Below are positions 26,950 through 39,580 of a stretch of DNA of 64,000 nt, in pieces (positions within the stretch are counted from its first letter, which is position 1; every line of letters starts with the position of its first letter). The stretch lies in assembly GCA_016584305.1 (NCBI GenBank), contig JACEEZ010001149.1, forward strand, positions 2,501-66,500. Reading direction: 5' to 3'. This DNA is from Chionoecetes opilio (Eukaryota > Arthropoda > Malacostraca > Decapoda > Majidae). The notes under the pieces are model-generated. The model was not told the origin of the DNA and did not search any database. It saw nothing but the letters and a program-made list of their open reading frames with translations. A program made the translations under genes and the position numbers.

Positions 26950-27486
26950 TCACACCTTTCGCGTTCCCTTCCTCCCTCCCTCCCGCCAATACAGGCGTTC
27001 TCTGTCCCTCTTCCCCCCTCCTCGCCCTCTTAATAATTATTGACGTCACGTCCCCCTGCGTGGCGAGGGGGTGGTGAGGCTACCTTCTCTTTTCCTTTAC
27101 CTTGGTCCACACGGCAGAGTTGATGAATGGGCGGGCGTGCCCGACGATGCCAGTAGGTTGTCTAGTGGGGTACGATACACATGGTACCCAGTACTACTGC
27201 GAAGATAGTATTGTGTAGCATAATTGTTGCTGTGTGTATAAAGTTCCTGATGCGAACCGTGTTACAACGAAGTGATAAGTGGGAGGCAAGTCTTCTATGG
27301 ATCCTCAATGTTAAATTGCGTCTGGCAGCGCCGTAACTCCTCAAGCCACCATCCACTGCTTGGTGATTTCGCTCAACTAAACAGGGGATCGGGCATTTCG
27401 ATGGTTTGCCCGTCAAATGGGCAAACATTTGACGGGCAACGGGATGACGGACATGCCCGCCGATCAGGCCCGCTCGTCTGGATAGG
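26564..27486. mobile_element. PIF/Harbinger-type MITE, copy 2
   Basis: Same family as copy 1 but in reverse orientation, sharing the TAA at 26561-26563 with it. It carries the hAT-type insert 26651-27104; without that insert it is about 460 bp. The right terminus has changed slightly (ggatagg, then a). Confidence 0.75.
26651..27104. mobile_element. hAT-type MITE inserted in MITE copy 2
   Basis: A 454-bp element with inverted ends starting CAAGGTAAAGGAAAAG and matching for about 31 bp. It is flanked by the 8-bp repeat GTCCACAC (26643-26650 and 27105-27112), and copy 1 has this octamer once at the matching place. Eight-base duplications and CA-starting ends fit hAT. It contains a (CT)n tract at 26872-26946. 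No ORF of interest. Confidence 0.85.
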
Positions 27487-27517
27487 AAAGAAAGGTAAAG
27501 ATAATTTTGTTTGTTTC

Positions 27518-27521
<4 letters not shown>

Positions 27522-27590
<69 letters not shown>
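27522..27590. repeat. (GA)n microsatellite
   Basis: Pure dinucleotide tract of about 69 bp. Confidence 0.96.
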
Positions 27591-27592
<2 letters not shown>

Positions 27593-28448
27593 ATGAAGGT
27601 TATATTTTCTCTCCTGTAATATAACGCGTCTCCAGTTTAATTTTTTTCTCATTAAAATATTTCGCGTTAAAATCCAAAATAAATATTCCTTATTTAGAGG
27701 AACCTCCTAATGTTCCTTATAGAAGGGACATTATCATTATTTTCCCGCCTCCTCCTCTTGCAAAATTACTCATGTTTGGTCTTAATGTATATTTTTTCTT
27801 TCTTTCTGTTCTGCCCCAACGCTTCTATTTCCATAAAACCAAGCTTAGCATTTTCTTCTCAACACGTTGGAAGGGAAACTATTGTAATTATTGTCCTCTA
27901 ACTATTCTGTCTTTCGTAACTGTTATCTTCTCTCCTGAATATATTTGCTCTGGATGAAAATACCATTTGAGATAAATATATACATATGATATTACCATTT
28001 GAAATTAATATATTATGAAAAAAAATATAGTACATTTATGTTTGTCACAATGAATAACTTTTTTATTATTCATCAGGAAATTATTTCACCACCTAATTCC
28101 CAACGAGTGGATTAGCAGTCGTGCAAATGGCAAATTGACAAGCCAACACTTATATTTTCTGGCTGGGGGTTAGAAATAATATATCGATGGAAAGAGTATA
28201 ATTCTATTGCAGTTTTGAGTTATTTTATTTGGGGGCCGATTTTTTTTTCCAATATAATTTTATTTCGGTGCAACATTTGGAGAAGTAAATTTTCTCTATA
28301 TTTTTGTACAACAATTTTTGGGAAGGGCTTTTATGCTGTTGTTTTTGTACATATGATTTACAGGAGCAATTTTCCACCCATAAATATATTTTTTTCAATT
28401 GTTATTGTGTTATGTTCCATTATTTTTTCCTCTTTGAGCTGTGCCCGG
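27591..28448. other. AT-rich intergenic; nothing recognised
   Basis: About 860 bases, T-rich in the second half. Frames are short and hydrophobic by composition. No known family recognised. Confidence 0.55.
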
Positions 28449-28459
28449 CGTTTAGAAAG

Positions 28460-28633
28460 ATAAGATAAGATACTTTGATCCTATCTAGACACTTTGCAAG
28501 TACCAACTACAAGGTTATTGACTATACAAAGCGCCACCACAACACGACGAACTTGGTGGACTCGGACCGCTGACCGAATGCAGGGTCTCTACACTCGGGC
28601 CGCGCGCTCTACCACCAGGCCACCCTGGCGGGT
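28460..28633 (-). mobile_element. tRNA-derived SINE, fourth family, with target duplication
   Basis: The minus strand reads GGCCTGGTGGTAGAGCG (A box) and GGTCCGAGTCC (B box), then a body of about 90 bases and a (TCTTA)n tail. The 11-bp direct repeat CGTTTAGAAAG flanks it exactly (28449-28459 and 28634-28644), so it is a complete retroposition event. Confidence 0.88.
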
Positions 28634-28644
28634 CGTTTAGAAAG

Positions 28645-29062
28645 AGGGGTTGGCGGGGAGGAGCCTTCTTGCTTCTCTACAAGTTTCTTATATTGAGTGA
28701 AATAGCGTGTATGATATTCTGCTTGGTCAAATATCGTCCCCCTCCCTGTTTGTGTTATTTCCCATTAGAGCAGATAAAAATGAATATCTGTTTTCTTGTT
28801 TCATGCAACACCAATTGTTGGCAAGGAAAGCCAATTGGTTTGAAAGAAAATGATGTTATAATTATGTTATCTGTTACAACTTTATTCCTACATTTTTTTT
28901 TTCTTAATCCTCCCTCTTCCCGTCTTCTTCCTCATCTAATCTCCCCCTCTTCTTCTTCATCTAATTCCTGCATGCTGCCTCCTAATCTTCTTCCACCCAC
29001 CCCCTACAATTCCTTCTAATCTTCAATTTCGTCCCTCCATTCCTCTTTCTCTTCGTTTTTAT
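28645..29062. other. Intergenic, pyrimidine-rich toward the right; nothing recognised
   Basis: About 420 bases with (CTT)-rich patches near 28900-29040. No supported gene. Confidence 0.5.
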
Positions 29063-29290
29063 TACCTCCGCCAACGAAGTTGGAGAGAGGTTATGTTTTC
29101 ACCCGGATCTGTTTGTTTGTTTGTTAGTGTACAGGATTTCTCAAAAAGTTACAAATAGATTTGGACCAAACTTGGTATACCAAGTCTATTTGGTATAAGG
29201 AAGAACTGATCTAATTTTGGATAAAATCGAATCACAACTGTTTGCTTTAGAGCGCCTTCCTCCGGTGGAGGTATGTGCTCTACTGAGTGC
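29063..29290 (+). repeat. Interspersed element with paired ends (CCTCCGCC... GGTGGAGG)
   Basis: Begins ctccgccaacgaagttgg and gaggttatgttttcac, passes through gtttgtttgtttgtta and ends cggtggaggtatgtgctct. I recall this pattern from unrelated genomes as a very widespread short element, but I cannot name its mechanism. The ends are partly complementary (CCTCCGCC near the start; GGTGGAGG near the end). Confidence 0.5.
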
Positions 29291-29299
29291 CCCCCCCCC

Positions 29300-29900
29300 C
29301 AGTTCTACTGTGTATCAGTGCTGGTGCACTACAGCGCGCCGGTGCTCATCGCGCTGTCCCCCACCCAGCAGAGGAGGATCGAGGTCATTCATTACCAGGC
29401 CATGGGAACCATGCTCAGGGCGCCGCGCTGGACCAGCGGCTGCGTCATGCAGAGCGCGGTCCGGCTGGCGCCCCTGACCCCCAGGATGCAGCAGATCGCG
29501 GCCTGTCGGGTGGGCGAGATCCTCCAGCAGGAGAGGGCGTAGCAGGCTGAGGGGGTCCAAGGGGAGCACGGTCTCGCCACAAGGACGGGACCTGTCAGCC
29601 GGCAACACCTGGCTACGGAGGGTGGCCCTCGCCGCCAACCACCAGCTCCACCTCCACCACCTACTGCAGGAAGGACCCCACCTTCCTGCCGCCTTCTACG
29701 TCCCCCGTGGCAAGCCCCGTGGCAACCCGGCGGCCCAGAGCACGACGAGGCTAGGTCAGCCCTGGGGCTCCGGCGGGCACAAGAGAACCGGCCTTGGCTG
29801 TTGGCAGCGCGCCACACGCCACACAGCGGAGCATGGAGCGAGGGGACGCGCCGCGCTCACACCAAGGCACTGGGCTCTCCAGCGGCTCATCTCTTATCAA
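29300..29900 (+). pseudogene. I/jockey-type LINE fragment (region between RT and RNase H)
   Basis: The frame from about 29310 gives VLVHYSAPVLIALSPTQQRR, VIHYQAMGTMLRAPRWTSG and LAPLTPRMQQIAACRVGEIL, the conserved stretch after the RT in I-like elements, then a TAG at 29540. Further coding-like sequence to about 29880 is frameshifted. The fragment is far more GC-rich than its surroundings. It may belong to the same family as the RNase H fragment at 50630-51322 (inference). Confidence 0.65.
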
Positions 29901-30286
29901 TGTACAGATTTAACATTAGTATCAGTTTGTAATGCAAGTTTATCTTAAGGTTGTATGTAAGGCTAATGTAAGCTTTTTTAAGAGATGTTAATATACGATA
30001 TACATAAATATATGTCTCACTTTTAGATTATTGGTGTTTGTTCTTCCTTCGTGTTCATTCTCCTCTACATCTCTACATTCCCCATTCCTCCTCCTCCTCT
30101 TCTTCGTAACCCCATTCCTCCCTCTTCTCTTCCTCCTCGTCTTCCCTCCTCTTCCTCCCCTCACCTGACCACCACCACCACCCACCACCACCACCAATAC
30201 TCTCGACTTTCTCTATAGCTCGAGCACCAAAAAAATGTACTCTTTCCTTCCTCCTTCCTGGCAGGCAAATGCATACTCCACGCTGG

Positions 30287-30383
<97 letters not shown>

Positions 30384-30536
30384 TCTAATAATTGGCAATG
30401 ATGGAAAGAAACGTTAAAGTGAGGAAGGGGATGCAAGGAAAAAAAGGAAAACAAAAATAGGGAATATACAGAGAAGGACACTGAAAGCAAAAAACTGGAT
30501 GGATACAAAACAGGATACATATAGCCTAGATACAGG
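29901..30536. other. Intergenic with (CT)n
   Basis: Contains TCC-rich patches (30080-30160), a CCA-rich patch (30168-30196) and (CT)n at 30289-30388 with phase breaks. No gene recognised. Confidence 0.6.
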
Positions 30537-31030
30537 ATGGATATAGCCATATTAAAATCAGTGCAGAGAAGGATAACCAAAATTATTCAAGGGGTGCGTA
30601 ACTTTAGTTATGAGATGAAGTTGAAGCTATTAAATTTACACTCACTCGAGAGACGCAGAGTAAGGGGTGATCTGATAGAATTTTTTTAGTGGATAAAGGG
30701 ATACAATATAGGCGATGTTGGAAAAGTTCTTACGGCTATTAACCAGGGTAGAACAAGAAGTAACGGATTCAAGCTGGAAAAGTGTAGATTTAAAAAAAGA
30801 AATAGGGAAAAACTGGTTCACAAATAGGGTGGTAAATGATTGGAATGGAAATGGACTCAGTAAACAGGTAGTTAGTGCGGAGTCATTAGAGAGCTTTAAA
30901 GGGAGGCTGGATAAATTCATGAATGGGGATGAAAGGTGGATGTATTTAGTGTTATGTAACAGGAACTACCTCGTGTAGGTCTCACGGCCTCTTTCTTGTA
31001 GCTTCCATATTTTCTTATGTTCTTATGTTA
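30537..31030 (+). mobile_element. CR1-like LINE, C-terminal and 3' fragment
   Basis: Reading gives LKSVQRRITKIIQGV, LNLHSLERRRVRGDLIE (interrupted by a TAG), GFKLEKCRF, NRVVNDWNGNGLS and SFKGRLDKFM, the C-terminal signature of CR1 ORF2. The element ends in two tandem octamers TTCTTATG (31012-31027), the classic CR1 tail type. A frameshift falls near 30730. It is a different family from the CR1 pair at the window start, whose tail unit is 10 bp. Confidence 0.85.
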
Positions 31031-31578
<548 letters not shown>

Positions 31579-31831
31579 GTGTTATTCACCAATGGTCCTG
31601 TCCACGTGATTCAGACTCGCGATCGCCAGTTTCACCCTCCCGGTGCGAGCTTGGAGCTCCTTATTACCGATATTTGGGTAATTTTGGGACACCACACATC
31701 CCCATCCCCTTGCTCAAGGGACACAGCAACTGCCCAAATTTGTCAGTGAAAAATCCCCGGGAACAGTGAGGATTCGAACCGCCTACCACAGAATGGTAGG
31801 CCAGCACGCTATCAACCTGACCATCACGTGG
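31579..31831 (-). mobile_element. tRNA-derived SINE, third family, copy 2
   Basis: Inverted relative of 23663-23913: B box GGTTCGAATCC-like near 31773-31783 on the minus strand, and body words such as tgagcaaggggatgg. Both ends abut TG tracts. Confidence 0.82.
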
Positions 31832-32452
<621 letters not shown>

Positions 32453-32858
32453 GAAACATTTGCAAGAAAAAAAGATGCTAATTCATGATAAACCCACAAA
32501 GACAGACTAAGACTGAAAAAAATAATAAAATGAGGAATACAAAAATTCTTTCTTTGCAGCTTTGCGTTTGCCTCGTAGTGTTGTCTCTCTGAAAGAAAGA
32601 AGACCATGCAAGGAATGAATCCTCGTATTACAAAAATTATGTCTGCAAATAAAAACAATTAAAAAAGGAAACAAAAAGAAAAAGAAAGCAGCCATTTTTT
32701 CAAGCTTTTATAGATTAATCAATCCAATTAAAGAAAATTTTGTATATGATTATATGAAAGAAAGTGAATGGAAACCAATATAAATAAATATGCTGTCTAA
32801 AAATCCGTGACTCAGAGAAAAAAAAATGGAGAAATATACAAACATTGAAAAATTTGTA
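32453..32858. other. AT-rich intergenic; nothing recognised
   Basis: About 400 A-rich bases between two CA tracts, with no gene or element recognised. Confidence 0.55.
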
Positions 32859-32929
32859 CACACACACACACACACACACATACGCACTCACACACACACA
32901 CACACACACACAACACACACACACACACA

Positions 32930-32983
<54 letters not shown>

Positions 32984-32984
32984 G
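32859..32984. repeat. (CA)n microsatellite
   Basis: CA tract with a few breaks (tacgcactc, aacaca), ending at the SINE head. Confidence 0.96.
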
Positions 32985-33287
32985 GGGAACACCGTAGTGT
33001 AAGGGTTAGCACGCTCGGCTCTCAACCGAGAAGTCCCGTGTTCGATCTCCGGGCGGAGTGAAGACAGACGGGTGGTCTTCTTAAAACCCGAGCCCCTGTC
33101 CACCCAGCAGTGAATGGGTACCGGGTGTTTGCCGGGGGTTTGTGACCCACCTCCCAGGGTGGTGGCTTCGGCCAACACTAAACACTAAGGTAGAATGATA
33201 AAATAAATGTTGATATGGAGACGGGGCTATACGGGGGTTGCTCAGGCCCTGTAAAATACAACTAGATGAATACAACTAGATGAATAC
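32985..33287 (+). mobile_element. tRNA-Val-type SINE, copy 2
   Basis: Head CCGTAGTGTAAGGGTTAGC, anticodon stem CTCGG/CCGAG (33014-33018, 33026-33030) around the loop CTCTCAA (anticodon position reads CTC, not CAC), B box GTGTTCGATCTCC, and the same body as 16579-16860. The tail has two tandem copies of tacaactagatgaa. Confidence 0.85.
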
Positions 33288-33700
<413 letters not shown>

Positions 33701-36700
33701 GTGATGTGAAAGGACTTGAAGTGATGTGAAGGGACTTGAAGTGATGTGAAGTGATGTGAAGGGATGTGAAGGGACTTGAAGTGATGTGAAGTGATTTGAA
33801 GTGATGTGAAGGGACTTGAAGTGATGTGAAGGGACTTAAAGTGATGTGAAGGGACGTTAAGGAACTTGAAGTGATGTGAAGGGACTTGAAGTGATGTGAA
33901 GGGTCTTGAAGTGATGTGAAGTGATTTGAAGTTTTGTGAAGGGACTTGAAGTGATGTGAAGGGACTTGAAGTGATGTGAAGTGATTTGAAATGATGTGAA
34001 GGGACTTGAAGTGATGTGAAGGGACTTGAAGTGATGTGAAGGGACTTGAAGTGATGTGAAGGGACTTGAAGAGATGTTAAAGGACTTGAAGTGATGTGAA
34101 GGGACTTGAAGTGATGTGAAGTGATGTGAAGTGATTTGAAGTGATGTGAAGGGACGTGAAGTGATGTGAAGGGACTTGAAGTGATGTGAAGGGACTTGAA
34201 GTGATGTGAAGGGAATTGAAGTAATGTGAAGGCACTTGAAGTGATGTGAAGGGACTTGAAGTGATGTGAAGGGACTTGAAGTAATGTGAAGGGACTTGCA
34301 GTGATGTGAAGTGATTTGAAGCGATGTGAAAGGACTTGAAGTGATGTGAAGTTATTTGAAGGAATTTGAAGTGACGTGAAGTGATGTGAAGGGACTTGAA
34401 GTGATGTGAAGTAATGTGAATGGACTTGAAGTAACGTGAAGGGACTTGAAGTGACGTGAAGGGAATTGAAGTCATGTGAAGGGACTTAAAGTGATGTGAA
34501 GTGATTTGAAGTGATGTGAAGGGACTTGAAGTGATGTGAAGGGACTTAAAGTGATGTGAAGGGACTTGAAGTGATGTGAAATTATGTGGAGGGACTTGAA
34601 GTGATGTGAAGGGTCTTGAAGTGATGTGAAGGGACTTTAAGAGATGTGAAGTGATTTGAAGTGATGTGAAGTTATTTGAAGTGATGTAAAGGGACTTGAA
34701 GTGATGTGAAGGGACTTGAAGTGATGTGAAGGGACATAAAGTAATGTGAAGGGACTTGAAGTGATGTGAAGGGACATGAAGTGATGTGAAGGGACTTGAA
34801 GTGATGTGAAGGGACATGAAGTAATGTGAAGGGACTTAAAGTAATGTGAAGGGACTTGAAGTGATGTGAAGGGACTTGAAGTGATGTGAAGGGACTTGAA
34901 GTAATGTGAAGGGACTTGCAGTGATGTGAAGTGATTTGAAGCGATGTGAAAGGACTTGAAATTATATGAAGTGATTTGAAGGAACTTGAAGTGACGTGAA
35001 GTGATGTGAAGGGACTTGAAGTGATGTGAAGTAATGTGAAGGGACTTGAAGTAACGTGAAGAGACTTGAAGTAACGTGAAGGGACTTGAAGTGACTTGAA
35101 GGGACTTGAAGTCATGTGAAGGGACTTAAAGTGATGTGAAGTGATTTGAAGTGATGTGAAGGGACTTGAAGTGATGTGAAGGGACGTAAAGTGATGTGAA
35201 GGGACTTGAAGTGATGTGAAAAGATGGGAAGGGACTTGAAGTGATGTGAAGGGTCTTGAAGTGATGTGAAGGGACTTTAAGTGTTGTGAAGTGATTTGAA
35301 GTGATGTGAAGTGATTTGAAGTGATGTGAAGGGACTTGAAGTGATGTGAAGGGACTTGAAGTGATATGAAGGGACATGAAGTAATGTGAAGGGACTTGAT
35401 GTGAAGGGACATGAAGTGATGTGAAGGGACTTGAAGTGATGTGAAGGGACATGAAGTAATGTGAAGGGACTTGAAGTGATGTGAAGGGACTTGAAGTGAT
35501 GTGAAGTGACTTGAAGTGATGTGAAGGGACTTGAAGTGATGTGAATAATGTGAAGGGACTTGAAGTGATGTGAAGGGACTTGAAGTGTTGTGAAATGATG
35601 TGAATGGACTTGAAGTGATGTGAAGGGACTTGAATTGATGTGAATGGACTTGAAGTGATGTGAAGGGACTTGAAGTGATGTGAATGGACTTGAAGTGATG
35701 TGAAGGGACTTGAAGTGATGTAAATGGACTTGAAGTGATGTGAAGGGACTTGAAGTGATGTGAATGGACTTGAAGTGATGTGAAGGGACTTGAAGTGATG
35801 TGAAGTAATTTTGCAGGGACTTGAAGTGATGTGAAGTAATGTGAAGGGACTTGAAGTGATGTGAAGTAATTTGAAGTGATGTGGAAGGACTGATTCTGTG
35901 AAGGCAAGTGATGTGAAGGGACTTAAGGAACTTGAAGTGATGTGAAGGACTTGAAGGGATGTGAAGGGTCTTGAAGTGATGTGAAGTGATTTGAAGTTTG
36001 TGAAGGGACTTGAAGTGAAGTGAAGGGACTTGAGTGATGTGAGTGATTTGAAATGATGTGAAGGGACTTGAAGTGATGTGAAGGGACTTGAAGTGATGTG
36101 AAGGGACTTGAAGTGATGTGAAGGGACTTGAAGAGATGTTAAAGGACTTGAAGTGATGTGAAGGGACTTGAAGTGATGTGAAGTGATGTGAAGTGATTTG
36201 AAGTAATGTGAAGGGACGTGAAGTGATGTGAAGGGACTTGAAGTGATGTGAAGGGACTTGAAGTGATGTGAAGGGAATTGAAGTAATGTGAAGGCACTTG
36301 AAGTGATGTGAAGGGACTTGAAGTGATGTGAAGGGACTTGAAGTAATGTGAAGGGACTTGCAGTGATGTGAAGTGATTTGAAGCGATGTGAAAGGACTTG
36401 AAGTGATGTCAAGTTATTTGAAGGAATATGAAGTGACGTGAAGTGATGTGAAGGGACTTGAAGTGATGTGAAGTAATGTGAATGGACTTGAAGTAACGTG
36501 AAGGGACTTGAAGTGACTTGAAGGGACTTGAAGTCATGTGAAGGGACTTAAAGTGATGTGAAGTGATTTGAAGTGATGTGAAGGGACTTGAAGTGATGTG
36601 AAGGGACTTAAAGTGATGTGAAGGGACTTGAAGTGATGTGAAAAGATGGGAAGGGACTTGAAGTGATGTGAAGGGTCTTGAAGTGATGTGAAGGGACTTT

Positions 36701-37545
36701 AAGTGTTGTGAAGTGATTTGAAGTGATGTGAAGTGATTTGAAGTGATGTGAAGGGACTTGAAGTGATGTGAAGGGACTTGAAGTGATATGAAGGGACATG
36801 AAGTAATGTGCAGGGACTTGAAGTGATGTGAAGGGACATGAAGTGATGTGAAGGGACTTGAAGTGATGTGAAGGGAAATGAAGTAATGTGAAGGGACTTG
36901 AAGTGATGTGAAGGGACTTGAAGTGATGTGAAGTGACTTGAAGTGATGTGAAGGGACTTGAAGTGATGTGAAATAATGTGAAGGGACTTGAAGTGATGTG
37001 AAGGGACTTGAAGTGTTGTGAAATGATGTGAATGGACTTGAAGTGATGTGAAGGGACTTGAATTGATGTGAATGGACTTGAAGTGATGTGAAGGGACTTG
37101 AAGTGATGTGAATGGACTTGAAGTGATGTGAAGGGACTTGAAGTGATGTAAATGGACTTGAAGTGATGTGAAGGGACTTGAAGTGATGTGAATGGACTTG
37201 AAGTGATGTGAAGGGACTTGAAGTGATGTGAAGTAATGTGCAGGGACTTGAAGTGATGTGAAGTAATGTGAAGGGACTTGAAGTGATGTGAAGTAATTTG
37301 AAGTGATGTGAAGGGACTTGAAGTTATGTGAAGGGACCTGAAGTGATGTTAAGGGACTTGAAGTGATGTGAAAGGACTTGAAGTGATGCGAAGTGATTTG
37401 AAGTTATGTGAATGGACTTGAAGTGATGTGAAGTGATTTGAAGTGATGTGAAGTGATTTGAAGTGATGTGAAGAGATGTGAAGTGATATGAAGAAATGTG
37501 AAGGGACTTGAAGTGATGTGAAATGATTTGAAATATGATGTACAG
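33701..37545. repeat. 20-bp satellite array with higher-order repeats
   Basis: About 3.85 kb built from two related decamers, gaagtgatgt and gaagggactt. The commonest unit is the 20-mer formed by one of each, with variants (gtgattt, gtaatgt, gggacat, tggactt). Marker variants recur at regular distances: gcgatgtgaa at 34321, 34941 and 36383; aagatgggaa at 35221 and 36643, with a related unit at 34581; gagatgttaa at 34071 and 36133. Blocks of about 620-640 bp and 1.42-1.44 kb have therefore been duplicated. Long minus-strand frames (to 428 codons) arise because the monomers contain no stop in those frames; I do not regard them as genes. Confidence 0.97.
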
Positions 37546-37659
37546 ATGAATATATGAAATATGCCATTTCAGGAATTGAGCATGAAATGAGCACTAAATA
37601 TATTATGTATGATTAAGAAAAATAGATCCTTTCCACAACCACCTTCAGCAGGGACCCAC

Positions 37660-37771
37660 CTGTCCTCGATGACGGCGCTGTACCACCACAGGGACGACAG
37701 CGACGCCGCTGTGTCGTCCACGGCTGTTTGTTCGGACGCCACCACGCCGCCAGACCGCGCCGCGCCCGCCT
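37660..37771 (-). CDS. Candidate internal coding exon (host gene?)
   Basis: A GC-rich island in repeat-rich DNA. On the minus strand the acceptor CTTCCACACAG precedes 37771 and the donor CAG|GTGGGT follows 37660, giving a 112-bp exon. The frame that joins in phase to the signal-peptide exon at 49612-49531 (which ends after one base of a codon) reads AGAARSGGVVASEQTAVDD and ASLSSLWWYSAVIED. By my count it has the highest third-position GC of the three frames, all of which are open. I do not recognise the protein. The exon could belong to another gene or be chance. Confidence 0.35.
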
Positions 37772-37784
37772 CTGTGTGGAAGAT

Positions 37785-37814
37785 TATGTAGTAGTAGAGG
37801 TAGTGGTGGTGGGG

Positions 37815-37846
<32 letters not shown>

Positions 37847-37940
37847 GGTAGTAGTGGTAGTAGTGGTAGTAGTAGTGGTAGTAGTAGTAGTAGTAGTAGT
37901 TGTTGTTGTGGTAGTAGTAGTGGTAGTAGTGGTAGTAGTG

Positions 37941-38037
<97 letters not shown>

Positions 38038-38073
38038 CAGTAGTAGTAGTAGTAGTGGTAGTAGTAGTAGTGG
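37785..38073. repeat. (GTA)n trinucleotide array
   Basis: About 290 bp of GTA units with GTG variants. It lies about 14 bases upstream (on the minus strand) of the candidate exon's acceptor, where it reads as (TAC)n. Confidence 0.95.
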
Positions 38074-38566
38074 AGGGAAGCGAAGTCTCAAATGGGTTTG
38101 TGTATTGGGAAGTAATAGTAAATGAAAGTATTTGGTGGCGAGGGAAAGAACTTGTTTGTGGTTAAATAAAAGAAAATATTTGTTTTGTGGAAAGAAACTT
38201 GTTAAGTGTCGTGAATATTTTAGTTTGAATAAAATATTTCTGTGGAGGGAAAAGTTGCGTCAGTGGAGAAAAAAATAGCAGTTTGGAATGTGAGAAAAAT
38301 ATCGCCTTTGAAAAGAGATGACAAGTTAATAAAGTTGAAAGGTTAGCTTGAGGCGCGAGGGGAAAAAAAGAATGAAGGTAATTAAACTACCGGAATGAGG
38401 TAGGGAAATGTGGCTTGAAAGGGATAGTGATTTACTGAAAAAAAACTCTTTTATTAGAAAAAAAGAGGTAAAGAGAAAAAAAAATTGTCAGAGAAGACGG
38501 AATATCAATTTGAGTTTCAATACTAGTCTGAGCAGAGAAGATATTGGTTTTAAAGTGAAATATTAA
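38074..38566. other. AT-rich intergenic; nothing recognised
   Basis: About 490 bases with several A runs and no supported gene. Confidence 0.55.
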
Positions 38567-39510
38567 CTCGTAATGGGGGTTGATGGGGGACTGCAGTTTT
38601 AGAGGAGTGGTGGGGGGTTGCAGAATGGGGGTTGATGGGGGATTGCTGTTTTAGGAAAGTGGTGGGGTAGCAACATGGGGATGGATGGAGGATTGCTGTT
38701 TTAGGGGAGTGGTGAGGATTGTAACATGGAGATGGATGGGGGATTGCTGTTTTAGGGGAGTGGTGGGGATTACAACATGGGGATGGATGAGGGATTGCTG
38801 TTTTAGGGGAGTGGTGGGGATTGCATTATGAGGATGGATGGGGGATTGCTGATTTAGGGGAGTGGTGGGGATTGCAACATGGGGATGGATGGGGGATTGC
38901 TATTTTAGGGGAGTGGTGGGGATTGCAACATGAGGATGGATGGGGGATTACTGATTTAGGGTAGTGGTGGGGATTGCAACATGGGGATGGATGGGGGATT
39001 GCTGTTTTAGGGGAGTGGTGGGGATTACAACATGGGGATGGATGGGGGATTGTTGTTTTAGGGGAGAGGTGGGGGTTGCAACATGGGGACGGATGGGGGA
39101 TTGCTGTCTTAGGGGAAAAGTGGGGGGTTGCAACATGGGGGTGGATGGGGATTGCTGTTTCAGGGGAAAAGTGGGGGGTTGCAACATGGGGGTGGATGGG
39201 GGATTGCTATCTTAGGGGAGTGGTGGGAGGTTGCAGCATGGGGATGGATGGGGATTGCTGTCTTAGGGGAGTGGTGGGAGGCTGCAACATGGGGATGGAT
39301 GGGGGATTGCTATCTTAGGGGAGTGGTGGGGGGTTGCAACATGGGGGTGGATGGGGGATTGCTATTTTAGGGGAGTGGTGGGAGGTTGCAGCATGGGGAT
39401 GGATGGGGATTGCTGTTTTAGGGGGATGGTGGGGTGTTGCAACATCGGGATGGATGGGGGATTGCTATTTTAGGGGAGTGGTGGGGGTCTGCATTTTGGG
39501 TTGATTTTAG
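38567..39510. repeat. 51-bp minisatellite
   Basis: About 18 imperfect copies of a G-rich 51-bp unit containing gattgctgttttagggg and gcaacatggggatggatg. Since 51 is divisible by three, open frames of 79-114 codons with 17-residue periods appear on both strands; these are artefacts of the repeat. Confidence 0.93.
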
Positions 39511-39580
39511 TTTGTGGGGTTGGGCGGATGAGGCTGAGGGGGGTTAATGTGGTGCAGATTTAGCTGCGGTTTTCTTTAGA

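Noticed and set aside
34077..36412. Long minus-strand frames (246-428 codons) with HITSSPFTSLQ-like repeats
   Set aside because: They follow the 20-bp satellite exactly and are open in several frames because the monomer lacks stops; no start context or non-repeat domain.
33701..37545. CRISPR-like array
   Set aside because: Units are contiguous without unique spacers, and the context is eukaryotic.
37645..38165. Poly-Leu and poly-Val frames over the GTA array
   Set aside because: Trinucleotide repeats keep frames open on both strands.
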